Part shown: positions 21,701 through 33,344 of the stretch, one piece after another
Layout of the letters: every line of letters starts with the position of its first letter
How positions within the stretch are numbered: position 1 is the first letter of the stretch
Source: Bolinopsis microptera
Taxonomy: Eukaryota; Ctenophora; Tentaculata; Lobata; Bolinopsidae
Direction: 5' to 3'
Length of the DNA: 64,000 nt
Assembly (NCBI RefSeq): GCF_026151205.1
Contig: NC_087080.1
Location: 3,017,096-3,081,095 of the forward strand
Position numbers and translations under genes: made by a program
Notes under the pieces: model-generated
Told to the model about the DNA's origin: nothing
Database searches by the model: none
What the model saw: the letters and a program-made list of their open reading frames with translations, nothing else

Positions 21701-24700
21701 ACTTGGTAGTAACAAGAGTACGATTTGTAGCTCAGAGAAAATGTAACCAATTTAATTAATCAGTTCAGCAAATATTTCTGAACTCATACAAATGACAAAT
21801 TCCAGAGTGTATTACACATGCATTCCAACATAGTTTGGACAGGTTAACTATCAATACGGCCAGCTCAATATCACGCACTAGCTTGTTAACAAAACGTCTG
21901 TACAAAACTAAAATATTCGCTACAATATAACACTGTAATAATCCTGTTAATTGTTAAAAGTTACCTACAGTTACTTAAATAAGTTACCTAAAGTTACATA
22001 AAGAAGTTACTTATGGTAACTTAAAATAAGTTACCTAAAGTTTATATTTCAGTGACAAGCAACTAGATTTGGAAGAAGCTCTAATAAGACTGGAGAGAAA
22101 CAGAGTACAGAACGATGCTTCCTCCACCTGTAGTGGGCACACTAGGTAAGTTAACTAACTAACCAATTACTGATTGGTTTAAAGCCTGAGGTGGGCAATC
22201 TAATGTTGCTGTTTGTGGTCGAGAGTCCGACTATTATATATGAGGACTAATATCTAGACTAGATAAGGACTAATATCTAGACTAGATAAGGACTAATATC
22301 TAGACTAGATAAGGACTAATATCTAGACTAGATGAGGACTAATATCTAGACTAGATGAGGACTAATATCTTAATATCTAGACTAGATGAGGACTAATATC
22401 TAGACTAGATGAGGACTAATATCTAGACTAGATGAGGACTAATATCTTAATATCTAGACTAGATGAGGACTAATATCTAGACTAGATGAGGACTAATATC
22501 TAGACTAGATGAGGACTAATTATAATATCTAGACTAGATGAGGACTAATATCTAGACTAGATAAAGACTAATATCTAGACTAGATGAGGACTAATATCTA
22601 GACTAGATGAGGACTAATATCTAGACTAGATGAGGACTAATATCTAGACTAGATGAGGACTAATATCTAGACTAGATGAGGACTAATATCAAGACTAGAT
22701 GAGGACTAATATGGACATCTTTAACAAGACGTTGTCTCACGTTTTGACTGCCACATGCTCGAATTTTGACTGCCAAACCATGTGATAGTTATTACTCGGC
22801 CAATTTTAAACCAATTACCACAAAAATTTGTAGTTTGGTCAACAAGGATACAATAATCACTCATTCATCAACATGAAACAGCTAAATTTGTTATTTGTAC
22901 ACTTTATGATAAGAATATCACAGGGAAACTTGTTTATGGCTGTGTAAAATCGAATTTACATGATTTCAGTGAGTTATCATGATAGATGTGACCATCAAAC
23001 CTTTCTGAAGCATGTGGGTGTTATATGTACCGCGATTAATGATTAAATATACGAAATATGGTACGATTATCACACATCACTTAGGGTAGGCTATAATGAC
23101 AACCAGTGAGGACTATTTTGATGTTTTGAATGCTATTCAAGGTGCTTTAGGCTGTAAAATTATGTTGTAATGATTGACAATCAATAAATGACCTGTAAAA
23201 GATACAAATATCACATTAAATTCAATATTTTTCACGAATCAATGTCAATAATGTGTGAATGTTGTTTTTGAAGATCAATTCATCCAATATTATTAAACAT
23301 AGTCAATAAGTAATAGGCATTTCATTAAATAAGCACTTTTCAGATACAAATATCACTAGATTAAAAAAAATTTAAAAAAATTAAAAATTATTTAAATTGA
23401 AATTGTGATATTCGTATCCTATTTTGGTTCCTAGATGTGCTGTGTAAGATGTTCAGGGAGTAATAATGTTTATTGTACATGTATCAAAAAGAATCTCGTT
23501 CTATAGACCCATATTGATACATTTATCACGAATGTTACACTTGTAAAATTTGGTTCACAAAAAATGTGATATTTGTATCCTTCAAGTGGTTGGAACAATT
23601 TTTCATCCTTGTATCCATACGGAGTTACCATTTTTGTAGGTGTGAATGAAGTTTCATCTTTATTAATGAATTATGTACCCTTCAAACAGCCACCCAGAGA
23701 ACTGGACCCGAAAAATAGCTATATTTCGTTGTTTTAAAATACAATGTGATAATTGTAGTACATCTAACGGGAGGTTGATTTTTGTATCATACTTTTCACT
23801 AATTCTGTTTGGAATTGCCTCTGGTACAGTTTGAGTTCAAAGAAACAGAAAAAAGAGGTCAAGGGGATTCAATAATCACATCATAAAACGGACAATTTTG
23901 AAACGAAAATGTGTGATATTTGTATCATAATGAGCCTAAATAACGATTTCCTTTTGTACACTGCTTCCTTAGGAGACAGGCATCATGTTACGAAATTTTC
24001 ATAAAAAATTGATAACATTCAGTCTCTCCAGACCCATTTGTATCATTATCACATCTCAGAAAATGTGATATTTGTATCATTGGACTTTAACGTGGTCTAG
24101 CTCTGTCAATTTATGTGATAGCATGATTTTGATTTCATAGTCATAAAGCTATGAAGATTCTGCAACCAATCAATCGAGTCTATCATAGCCAATAGACTAT
24201 ATAAGACTCTAAAAATCAATTTAGAAAAAGTCAAAACGTGAGACAACGTCTTGTTGAAGGTGTCCATATCTAGACTAGATGAGGACTAATATCTAGACTA
24301 GATGAGGACTAATATCTAGACTAGATGAGGACTAATATCTAGACTAGATAAGGACTAATATCTAGACTAGATGAGGACTAATATCTAGTCTTCCAAACGG
24401 ACAACTTATCTTGTGCCTCTATAATATTGGGACTACACTGTAGCTGATAACCAAACTGCCCTGATATCCAGATTACCCGTGCAGTGTGCACCTCCAGCTA
24501 AACCATATTGTTGGTACAGACAGCCAGACAGATCTATAAATAGATCTGATATATCAATTTCAGGAAAACAAATCCTGAGATTTGCAAAGTTAGGATTGAA
24601 GATATTTTACCGAGAAACTTACTTCGCGCTTACCTGAAAACGTAACACATAACGGCTGTTTAATGTTCAGGGTTTTAGGGAAATATTTCTTAACTCACAT

Positions 24701-27700
24701 AAATTAGAAAAGTCACAGTCACAAGCAAATATTATTATTCTAAAGAATATATGTATTCTTTAGAATATATTTTCAGTCTAAAGAATACAATATGTTATAT
24801 ATTATAAAATACATACGCTGGCTGGGAAATCTATTGTTCATGGAATGATACTTACTGCTAAGTACATATACTTAATTAAGTATATTATATACTAAATAAT
24901 ACTAAGTAGATGTTTTAAATAAGTTGTTTGATGGTGATAATTTCTGCAGTCTCCGGGCGAGATCTGTGTGTACATTCTCGTAAGTTTGAGTTGGTTTTGA
25001 ACTTGTACCTTTAAACCCCTCCTCTCGCGATAAAACACTTCTTGATTAGTTCTATATCCTATAAGACTTGTTCTAAAATTTGAGCAATTACCATTGACAC
25101 TAAAATGCTAACCTTTTTAATTCTGATATCCTTTCTTCTAATTGAAATTAATAGCTATGAAGAAGGAAGAGAAATACAATTTTTCAGAACTCAACAGTCA
25201 CCGTTCAATGATTTACAAATTGCATTATATCCATTCTTAAGAAGGTGCAAAGTTTTATTTATAGGTGTTCTTTCAGTACCATATCAGAACGAGAATTGTC
25301 AGCTGAAGAGGAACTGATAAAACTGAAGAGACAAATGAAAATAGTGGTCGACCAAAAGGTAGGATTTGTCAATTACTCAATTACTCAATTACTGTAATTG
25401 AGATCTTGTTAACTGTAGTCGTGATCATGTTGCTGAATATGTCAGCTTGGTATATGTTACGATATTTTAACCAATTACCCAATTAGTTCCAGGATGAAAT
25501 CTAAAATATTAGATATTTAAGTTCTGTTTTTCCTTGCAAAATTATACGGCAATTTAACATGAAATAGGGACTCCTAACCCTACAGAAATTTAAAGTTGAA
25601 CTTGACTAGATTCGTTACATGCGGCAATAAAACCATATAAGCTTATAACACCACGGTCGCTGAAATTCACTGTTTGTCAAAACTTTTACATAATTAACTG
25701 GAGCTTGATTGTGTAATAAAACTTTATTGACAGTCAACTGAACTGAGTAGCGAATCCCACACAATATATTTACATTAAAACTTAAGTTGCATCATGTGCT
25801 TGTTTCTCTTCAACCATTGAATAATGAATATTAATTGTGTTTCAAATTATATACTCCAGTACAGACTACAGCTCTTAATTCTTTTCAAATCACTTTTCTC
25901 TTCCTCCCTGTATATGTTTCGTCCTAAATGTCGAGGCCTTTAAAATTCTTTACATCACAAGTAAGATTTATTAAACAAAGTTTGTGTATTTTTCTGCCCA
26001 CGGAGTTGCCATTACATAATGGTTTTGTCTGTAACTGAAGCATAACATTAAACTGTCTATAAGCTGTACCCTACACTGACTAATACTGGAATCTCCAGAG
26101 ATAACAATTGTTTAAGTTTAAGTGAGATTAAGTTACCAGAATATACTGCCACAAAAAAGTGCAGTACAACATCTTCTATTTATTAGTGGTTAAACAGCTT
26201 TACAGTGAACAAGGTCTAGTACCTGTACAATGTACATTGTGCCTGCAATAGACACTAACTGTGTACAATGTCCACCTTGGACACTGTACACAGTACAGTG
26301 TACAATGTCGACACTGTAGAGAATATAGAGAGACAATAAGGTGTCTAGAGTTTAGTTTCAAGAGAACACTTTACGGTGTCTAAAGAGTCCAGAGTACAGT
26401 GTTGTGTGTTTCAGGCGTATCTGGAGGAGATCCTGCACCTAAGGGAAGTGAAATGCACAGAACTAACACAGCAGCTGTTACTAGGTGTTACTAGGTGTTA
26501 CTAGGTGTTACTAGGTGTTACTAGGTGTGTGTTTCAGGCGTATCTGGAGGAGATCCTGCACCTAAGGGAAGTGAAATGCACAGAACTAACACAGCATCTG
26601 TTACTAAGTGTTACTAGGTGTTACTAGGTGTTACTAAGTGTTACTAGGTGTGTGTTTCAGGCGTATCTGGAGGAGATCCTGTACCTAAGGGAAGTGAAAT
26701 GCACAGAACTAACACAGCAGCTGTTACTAGGTGTTACTAGGTGTTACTAGGTGTTACTAGGTGTTACTAGGTGTGTGTTTCAGGCGTATCTGGAGGAGAT
26801 CCTGTACCTAAGGGAAGTGAAATGCACGGAACTAACACAGCATCTGTTACTAAGTGTTACTAGGTGTTACTAGGTGTTACTAAGTGTTACTAAGTGTTAC
26901 TAGGTGTTACTAGGTGTGCGTTTCAGGCGTACCTGGAGGAGATCATGCACCTAAGGGAAGTGAAATGCACGGAACTAACACAGCAGCTGTTACTAAGTGT
27001 TACTAAGTGTTACTAGGTGTTACTAGGTGTGTGTTTCAGGCGTATCTGGAGGAGATCCTACACCTAAGGGAAGTGAAATGCACGGAACTAACACAGCAGC
27101 TGTTACAGTGGGACGAACAGGCGGAGAAGGAGAAAGCCCTGTCAGACAGCATCATAGTGGAGCTACAGGGCCAGCTAGCTGAGCAGCAGTTCAGAAACAG
27201 GATGTTACAGGAACAGATGGACAGGAGTACGAGTAATGGGTTCCAGGAGATGGAACCTGTTCTTGCTAGGTAGGGGCGTTTAGTGTTACTAGGTGTTACT
27301 AGGTGTTAGTAGGTGTTACTAGGTGTTACTAGGTGTTACTAGGTGTTACTAGGTGTTATTAGGAGATGGAACCTGTTCTTGCTAGGTAGGGGAGTTTAGT
27401 GTTACTAGGTGTTACTAGGTGTTACTAGGTGTTAGTAGGTGTAACTAGGTGTTACTAGGAGATGGAACCTGTTCTAGCTAGGTAGGGGAGTTTAGTGTTA
27501 CTAGGTGTTAGTAGGTGTTACTAGGTGTTACTAGGAGATGGAACTTGTTCTTGCTAGGTAGGGGAGTTTAGTGTTACTAGGTGTTATCAGGTGTTACTAG
27601 GTGTTACTAGGAGATGGAACTTGTTCTTGCTAGGTAGGGGAGTTTAGTGTTACTAGGTGTTATTAGGTGTTACTAGGTGTTACTAGGAGATGGAACTTGT

Positions 27701-30339
27701 TCTTGCTAGGTAGGGGAGTTTAGTGTTACTAGGTGTTATCAGGTGTTACTAGGTGTTACTAGGAGATGGAACTTGTTCTTGCTAGGTAGGGGAGTTTAGT
27801 GTTACTAGGTGTTACTAGGTGCTATTAGGTGTTACTAGGTGTTACTAGGTGTTACTAGGTGTTACTAGGAGATGGAACTTGTTCTAGCTAGGTAGGGGAG
27901 TTTAGTGTTACTAGGTGTTACTAGGTGCTATTAGGTGTTACTAGGTGTTACTAGGTGTTACTAGGTGTTACTAGGTGTTACTAGGAGATGGAACCTGTTC
28001 TTGCTAGGTAGGGGAGTTTAGTGTTACTAAGTGTTACTAGGTGTTAGTAGGTGTTACTAGGTGTTACTAGGTGTTACTAGGTGTTACTAGGTGTTATTAG
28101 GAGATGGAACCTGTTCTTGCTAGGTAGGGGAGTTTAGTGTTACTAGGTGTTAGTAGGTGTTAGTAGGTGTTACTAGGTGTTAGTAGGTGTTACTAGGTGT
28201 CACTAGGTGTTACTAGGTGTTATTAGGTGTTAGTAGGTGGTACTAGGTGGTACTAGGTGTTACTAGGTGTTACTAGGTGTTACTAGGTGTTATTAGGAGA
28301 TGGAACCTGGTCTTGCTAGGTAGGGGAGTTTAGTGTTACTATGTGTTACTAGGTGTTTAGGTGTTCAGGTGTCGCTGGGTTGCACAATTGAGTTTAGTGT
28401 TACCCTAGGTGTTACTAGGTGTTAGTAGGTATAACTAGGTGTCAGTAGGTGGTACTAGGTGTTATTAGGTGTTACTAGGTGTTACTAAATACTAGGTGTT
28501 ACTAGTTGTTACTAGGTGGTACTAGGTGTTACTAGGAGATGGAACCTGGTCTTGCTAGGTAGGGGGAGTTTAGTGTTACTATGTGTTACTAGGTGTTACT
28601 AGGTCTTTAGGTGTTCAGGTGTCGCTGGGTTGCATAATTGTGATGAAAAATTAAGAATACATGCAATGATTGTCAGTTAGTCTTGCTTAAACTTGGATTT
28701 AAAGGATTCAATGATTATTGATTTATTCTATATATTTGATTCAATCTGGACTGATAACATTATCATGTAATCAATAAACTAATCAATTAACTAATTAATT
28801 AACTAATTAATTAACCAGGAACAGGAACAGTGTGTCCCTCCACAGATCAACAGAGGATCCCAATAAAGCTGTAGATGTTATAGCTCATATGGACCGTAAC
28901 GGGTTCTGTTCCAGGAGGTTAGTGTATTACACTAATACACAGTGTATAATGTATAATGTATATTACACTGTGTATTACATGCTGTTACTTAGTCTGATTA
29001 TTAACTATTGTAACTAAGTATTTTTAAGTCAAATTGTTACACTTATATGTATTATGTATTCGGATATTCGTGACCCCTATAATACTTACGGCTTGTCGTC
29101 ACCTGTCATACACTGGTGAGTGCCGGTCAACTGCAAACTCTTGATACATTTTCGCAAATTGTTATATTCTAACCATGGTAACATTAGCCATACATGTAAC
29201 CATGGTAACATTACATGTAACCATGGTAACATTACATGTAACCATGGTAACATTAGCATTCTTCTTCAGTTCCTCAGACCAGTCAGTGAAGCTGAGTGCG
29301 TCTGACCAGTCAGTGAGACGCAGCACAGAGACTGTCATTACCAGAACCAGCTCTACCTCCGGCTCTACCTCCAGACCTAGAGCTAAATCTGGGTACTCTA
29401 AACAGGTAGCTAGTCTCCTCCTTCTTTTCTAAACAGCTACTGAGTAGTGAGATTTAGGTTTTGTTACATTGGAAGTTATAGTAAAATCAACAAAATAGGA
29501 GAGTGAAATCAATACGGTGAGATACCCAACACCGTGGTGGGAGGTGAATTTCATTCTCCTTTTTATTTGACTTCACTATACCTACCGATATGTAAATTGT
29601 TCTATATTGGGTAAAATGGGGAGATGGATAAACTTGTAGAGTTTAGGTTTAAAGATTTGGTAATCTAAAGCTATACTATACTGAGGTCGTTGAGTAAATC
29701 AGCATTCACGGTGATAACAATACAATTTAATACATCAAAGAATACCCTGATCTTGATAAATGAATCATTGCTGTTTATTATTGCTTTAGAAAGGTCGACC
29801 ACCCTCGATGAGAGAATGAAAGTTGGAATATTGCCAATGTTGGGTAAAATATACAATCTATTCAGTAGCTTGTAGTTTTAGTTTTCTTTCTTCTTCACTC
29901 ATTCAAATGCATACCTTTTTTAAATTTTGCGATGTCTTTAGTTGCGTCCGCTTCCCGAATTCTGCTAAATCTTTGTGCCAATTTAGCAATTTTTCGTGCA
30001 CTGCATGGGATTTATTGTGTGATTGTGAGAATGGCTGATAATTGGCCGTTTTAATTAATAAGTGAAGATTTATATCCTTTATGATAGGCTTCTTCGTTAA
30101 TAATGCACTTAAAAATGAAATTTGATTCCTTGCACCAAGCTAATACTTAATCAGTTATCACATCACAGCATACACCGTTATCATAAAGTAACAAGCTTAA
30201 TTAAATTAAATCACTTTTACAGAAAATAGCTGTAGCCGTGGAAGATATCCTGCCCTCTGAAAAAGAAAGGCTCATGTTCAACGTCCACAAGAAACTGCAA
30301 ACTGAAACTTTTATCTCCTTCGGCGACCCAGACGGTTAA
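18761..30339 (+). CDS. RUNDC3: RUN domain-containing protein 3 (11 exons, 447 aa)
   Basis: Exons: 18761-18834, 19162-19280, 19475-19611, 19800-19975, 20168-20248, 22053-22145, 25277-25358, 27040-27269, 28819-28917, 29270-29405, 30223-30339. All junctions are GT-AG and every phase agrees. Residues 18-195 form the RUN domain: RKNFLAVCR, IDDNSDYLLNFCNIIENLL, GRAWIRMALMEKRLSEYFS, RFYDHGSFMLNEEAHIVA, VDYTPFLKYP. Residues about 230-320 form a coiled coil (AYLEEILHLREVK, SIIVELQGQLAEQ). A Ser/Thr-rich tail follows. Length and order match vertebrate RUNDC3A (446 aa), a Rap2-interacting protein of neuronal and endocrine cells. The start ATG precedes the conserved RKN-L-VCR block by 17 residues, as in vertebrates. 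An extra 5' non-coding exon cannot be excluded. Exon 8 is flanked by arrays copying its own splice sites. Confidence 0.93.
20414..20608. mobile_element. 195-bp MITE with 30-bp perfect TIRs (RUNDC3 intron 5)
   Basis: Bases 20,414-20,443 are the exact complement of 20,579-20,608 (GATTTTTTAGATATCATTGA, continuing GCATAAGCAG). The inside holds TAAGCCGAAACTAGTCGAG. It also holds a 41-bp segment (20,459-20,499) identical to the 5' edge of the CR1-like LINE at 14,182. No ORF. Target duplication not evident. Confidence 0.8.
22240..22711. repeat. 23-bp satellite, left part
   Basis: About 20 copies of a 23-bp unit containing ATATCTAGACTAGAT and GAGGACTA. Some are partial copies, for example at 22,361-22,373 and 22,440-22,455. 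The array lies in RUNDC3 intron 6 and resumes after the TIR element at 24,267. Confidence 0.93.
22712..24266. mobile_element. 1.55-kb TIR element inserted in the satellite
   Basis: The ends are TGGACATCTTTAACAAGACG and the complement of GTCAAAACGTGAGACAACGT..TGTCCA. The TIR is about 38 bp with two mismatches. Insertion is inside the 23-bp array with a TA duplication (ATAT if the ends are set one base inward). No transposase frame exists. The interior has at least a dozen scattered forms of GATACAAATATCACA on both strands, for example near 23,200, 23,343, 23,403, 23,566, 23,909 and 24,066. TA target choice is compatible with the Tc1/mariner-like superfamilies but the ends do not identify one. 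Confidence 0.85.
24267..24393. repeat. 23-bp satellite, right part
   Basis: Five more copies of the same unit continue directly after the TIR element and end at CTAATATCTAG near 24,390. The phase at the junction fits a simple insertion into one array. Confidence 0.92.
24394..25276. other. RUNDC3 intron 6 remainder
   Basis: AT-rich intron sequence with short inverted stretches (TTCTAAAGAATATATGTATTC near 24,737). The 70-codon open frame at 25,105 overlaps the exon 7 acceptor and has no recognisable content. Confidence 0.5.
25359..26410. other. RUNDC3 intron 7, unique part
   Basis: Nothing recognisable apart from a TACAATGTACA-type repetitive patch at 26,225-26,320. The splice-site array begins at its right end. 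Confidence 0.5.
26411..27039 (+). repeat. Array of five decoy exon-8 acceptors
   Basis: Five tandem modules precede the true exon 8. Each has the acceptor TTTCAG and about 70 bases of exon 8 (GCGTATCTGGAGGAGATC to CAGCAGCTGTTAC), then several TTACTAGGTG decamers. The exon copies begin at 26415, 26538, 26661, 26784 and 26927; the true exon begins at 27040. Module length is 123, 123, 123, 143 and 113 bp, so it varies by whole decamers. Exon copies differ by only a few bases (CAC/TAC, ACA/ACG, CAG/CAT). The copies read open for about 23 codons and then stop in the decamers. Confidence 0.95.
27270..28640 (+). repeat. Array of about eleven decoy exon-8 donors
   Basis: After the true donor (GCTAG|GTAGG at 27,269), the last 25 or so bases of exon 8 plus the donor (GGAGATGGAACCTGTTCTTG, then CTAGGTAGGGG) recur near 27363, 27461, 27534, 27611, 27687, 27762, 27867, 27984, 28101, 28295 and 28535. 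They are separated by TTACTAGGTG decamers. Each copy keeps the AG|GTAGGGG donor. The decamers are the same as those on the acceptor side, so both arrays share one expansion process. Confidence 0.93.
29160..29260 (+). repeat. 21-bp repeat abutting the exon 10 acceptor
   Basis: Four copies of ACCATGGTAACATTACATGT-type units end about 10 bp before the pyrimidine tract and AG of RUNDC3 exon 10 (29,270). Confidence 0.85.
29406..30222. other. RUNDC3 intron 10
   Basis: About 820 bp with no array and no coding signal. The small open frames around 29,690-30,038 show no recognisable content. Confidence 0.55.
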
Positions 30340-31471
30340 TCTTCATTCTTTCTGCTTTCCAAATTGTTAAATGAAATTCTTGATTTTTGTATAAACTATG
30401 TTTTGTAAATTTTTGAACCATTTTATCGCTGCTGTTATTCAGATAAGCTGTGATTAACTTGAGAGAGATTTATTACGGTTTTATAACGAAAAATCAATGC
30501 AAGCGGACAGATTTTAAACTAGTATAGATTGTATCTCTAGGCTAGGGATAATATTTACGGGAATATTTTCTGATATGTGATCAGATGTATCAGAAATCTG
30601 TTTTGTAGGTATCCAGTAATATATAATATCATAAAGGGGAGTTTGAAATTGCCGAATATTTTCCGTTTTGGCATCAGATAACATAACTAGGCGGATAAGT
30701 CTAACATTTTATTGGTAGCTATCCTTATCGATAGTAATTAGATTTAATAAGTGTTACAGATTATATATTAGCTTGTCTCGTATTTGTTGTGTGTAATTAA
30801 TACCTTCTTCTTCACACGACGCCGTTCCTATGTAATGATCTGATGTGTGTATGCCATGTGTGATCTGCCGTTTTCTGACAAAAGTGCTTAAGTAACATTT
30901 TGGAAATTTCGGGTTTTTTGGTCTAACTTTTGTTTTTGGGTCGAGAACTATCCCTGAGGACCATTGGATAGATTCGCCGACTTCCCGAAACCCCCTTTTT
31001 GGAACCCCCTAAAATGCAAAATATGGTCATTTTTCTGAGAAAAGTGCTTAAGTAACATTTTGGAAAACTGGTGCCGTTTATCTCAAAAACGGTGCCATTT
31101 CGGGAACTGAAAACGGTGGCATTGTTATTTACGCCCAAAACTGGCCTAGTGACGGTAATTTGGTGATCGTGGGTCTTTTGGCATGGGAGAAAACAATTTA
31201 TGTCACTTAAGCACTTTTGTGAAAACGGGCTCGTTTTCTCACAAAAGTGCTTAAGTGCCATTATACGTTTAATTAAATGTTGATACTGCCAACTGAAACT
31301 ATATAATCGGTACTAACAAATCTAAATTTTCACGGCGGATCGATTGGTGATGGTCATAAACTTCAGAAACGCTAGCTTCGCCGTCAAAATTGCCGATTTG
31401 TCAATGCAGAACGTTTCAAAATATACGTCATAATTTGCTCTAAAATTTTTTATTCTCTTATAAGTTGAGAC

Positions 31472-32034
31472 TGGCGGGATTATCGACAGGCAAGGGAACA
31501 TTACCAAAGAGATAGAAGCGATTTGCTTCACTGCTCCTTCTCTGTTGATATGGAGAAAGTTCTTTTACTACCACACATGCCGGAGTACAAGGAGGCGATT
31601 TTTACAAGACGCCTTGTCACATTTAACGAGACCTTCGCGAGGCTGGGGTCAGACGGAGCTCCTTTAGCGATTCTTTGGAATGAGTCAATCGCAGCCCGCA
31701 GGAAGGAAAGATGAGAATGTGTCCTCGACTTGGATAAGGGCAATAAAACATTTTGCCAGTTGGCAAGATTGGTGGTAGCAGGGAGATCATTTTTTGGGCA
31801 GACAATTGTTCTGCTCAAAACAAGTGTTGGACTTTATTTACTGCCCTATGTTCAATTATCAACAGCCCAGATGTTGACCTGGACAAGATAACGGTCAAGT
31901 ATCTAGAGCCAGTGCACACCTTTATGAGTGCAGACTCATTCCACCATAAAGTGGAGTTGTCCATTAAACAATCCGGTCAACTTCATGATTATAAGGACTT
32001 TGTTCAGGCAGTTGAACAGGTGGGTACTGCATGA
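31472..32034 (+). pseudogene. Transposase remnant (WADNCSAQNK type)
   Basis: The frame at 31,472-31,714 reads WRDYRQAREHYQRDRSD, FSVDMEKVLLLP and AIFTRRLVTFNETFA. After a frameshift, the frame from about 31,753 reads FWADNCSAQNKCW, then KYLEPVHTFMSADSFHHKVE. This string of motifs belongs to a transposase-like family frequent in cnidarian and other invertebrate genomes. The Asp residues in WADNCSAQNK and near MSADSFHH are likely active-site or metal ligands, by inference. The frame stops at 32,034. The N-terminal half is missing or decayed, so the gene is dead. Confidence 0.7.
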
Positions 32035-32745
32035 ACTGCACAGACTTTGAAACGTGGCCAAGGTCCTACGGAACAAGCAACTAAAAAACTAAAGATGTTA
32101 AAGTTGTAAGTTTCCAGCGTGGGTCTGTAGGAATGGAATGGAAAACAAATCATGACGAGGTTTCCTTTCATTTCACTCCATTTCTCAGACAAAAAGACGA
32201 GAGACTCATTTCCATAGGTTGAAAAATAGCTTTCGCCCAGGAAGAGACCCGGGTGATAGCTACTCCCAAAAAACAAGACATTATTATATACGTAAACTGT
32301 GCAGGCTTATGGCCCCGAGTAGTAGGGTATTCTGGATGAACTTGCCTGATAGTACAGATATAACAGATCTTAATCGAGTGTTTGACTAAAAATCATCTAT
32401 TTCTTGTATTATTCACCATTTATTTATGTACAACAATTATGTTACATTTGTATACGCTTGTTTTTCTTTGCCTCGCGTTACAATATCAATAATTCGCAAA
32501 TCATTGGTCTTAATGAAGAAAGCCTCATCTGAGTGCTTAATTTAATTTCTAAAGAAAGAAAATTATTTATTATTATCCCGTACTTTCACCAATCAACTCT
32601 TCGTTGAAATGCTGGTAGAATTCCGACTATTTTTTAATCCGCTGGGGAGAAAGGAGTATTTTCGTGTTCTTAAACCACCACCAATCAATTTGTCGTAAAA
32701 TTTTAGGTCAGAATGATCGCAGATAAAGTTCCCACTAATGTGGCT

Positions 32746-33103
32746 GTACTTAAGCACTTTTCTCAGAAAACGAAATTTTCAAATTTTCTATTTCAGCGTG
32801 TCCCCTATTTACAACCAATGTTTCATCACAACAGTTTTAGGCTAATTTTTCGTTTTACTTTCGATGACCAATGGTTTGAACGGGTCATTTTCATCAGAAC
32901 ATGTAGTATCTGCCGATGTGACTGTACTTACGCACTTTTCTCAGAAAACGAAATTTCAAATTTTCTATTTCAGTGTGTCCCCTATTTACAACCAATGTTT
33001 CATCACAACAGTTTTAGGCTAATTTTTCGTTTTACTTTCGATGACCAATGGTTTGAACGGGTCATTTTCATCAGAACATGTAGTATTTGCCGATGTGACT
33101 GTA
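32746..33103. repeat. Two 178-bp tandem copies inside the transposon
   Basis: 32,746-32,923 and 32,924-33,100 are nearly identical. Each starts with GTACTTAAGCACTTTTCTCA, the transposon end motif, and a third motif copy starts at 33,101. The 131-codon open frame across them repeats itself for this reason and is not a gene. Confidence 0.88.
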
Positions 33104-33344
33104 CTTAAGCACTTTTCTAAGAAATCCAAACTATAATTTGTGATTTTGAGGCACTTTCCGAGAAGTTAGGATGATGAAACCTTGTCAGAAGTCTCAAAAG
33201 TCGACAAAGTACCTTAGAAACATAGTGGGTGCAGTTTAAATTGTACAGTAGCTAGCCCAGAGCAATTACAGAATTGAAATCTTTAACCTCAATTTGCACA
33301 AAATGAACCTTGTGTTACTTAAGCACTTTTGTCAGAAAACGGCA

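Larger units (their letters stand above)
30866..33344. mobile_element. 2.5-kb DNA transposon with TGCCGTTTTCTG ends
   Basis: The TIRs TGCCGTTTTCTGACAAAAGT (continuing GCTTAAGTAACA) at 30,866 and their complement ending 33,344 are flanked by GTGATC at 30,860-30,865 and 33,345-33,350, a 6-bp target duplication. Copies of the end motif (TTTTCTCAGAAAAGTGCTTAAGT-like, either strand) occur at about 31,034, 31,227, 32,747, 32,926 and 33,101. Transposase remains lie at 31,472-32,034. It sits between the 3' ends of the two convergent genes. Confidence 0.85.

Noticed and set aside
32713-33108. 131-codon plus-strand frame
   Set aside because: It reads the same peptide twice because of a 178-bp tandem duplication inside the DNA transposon.
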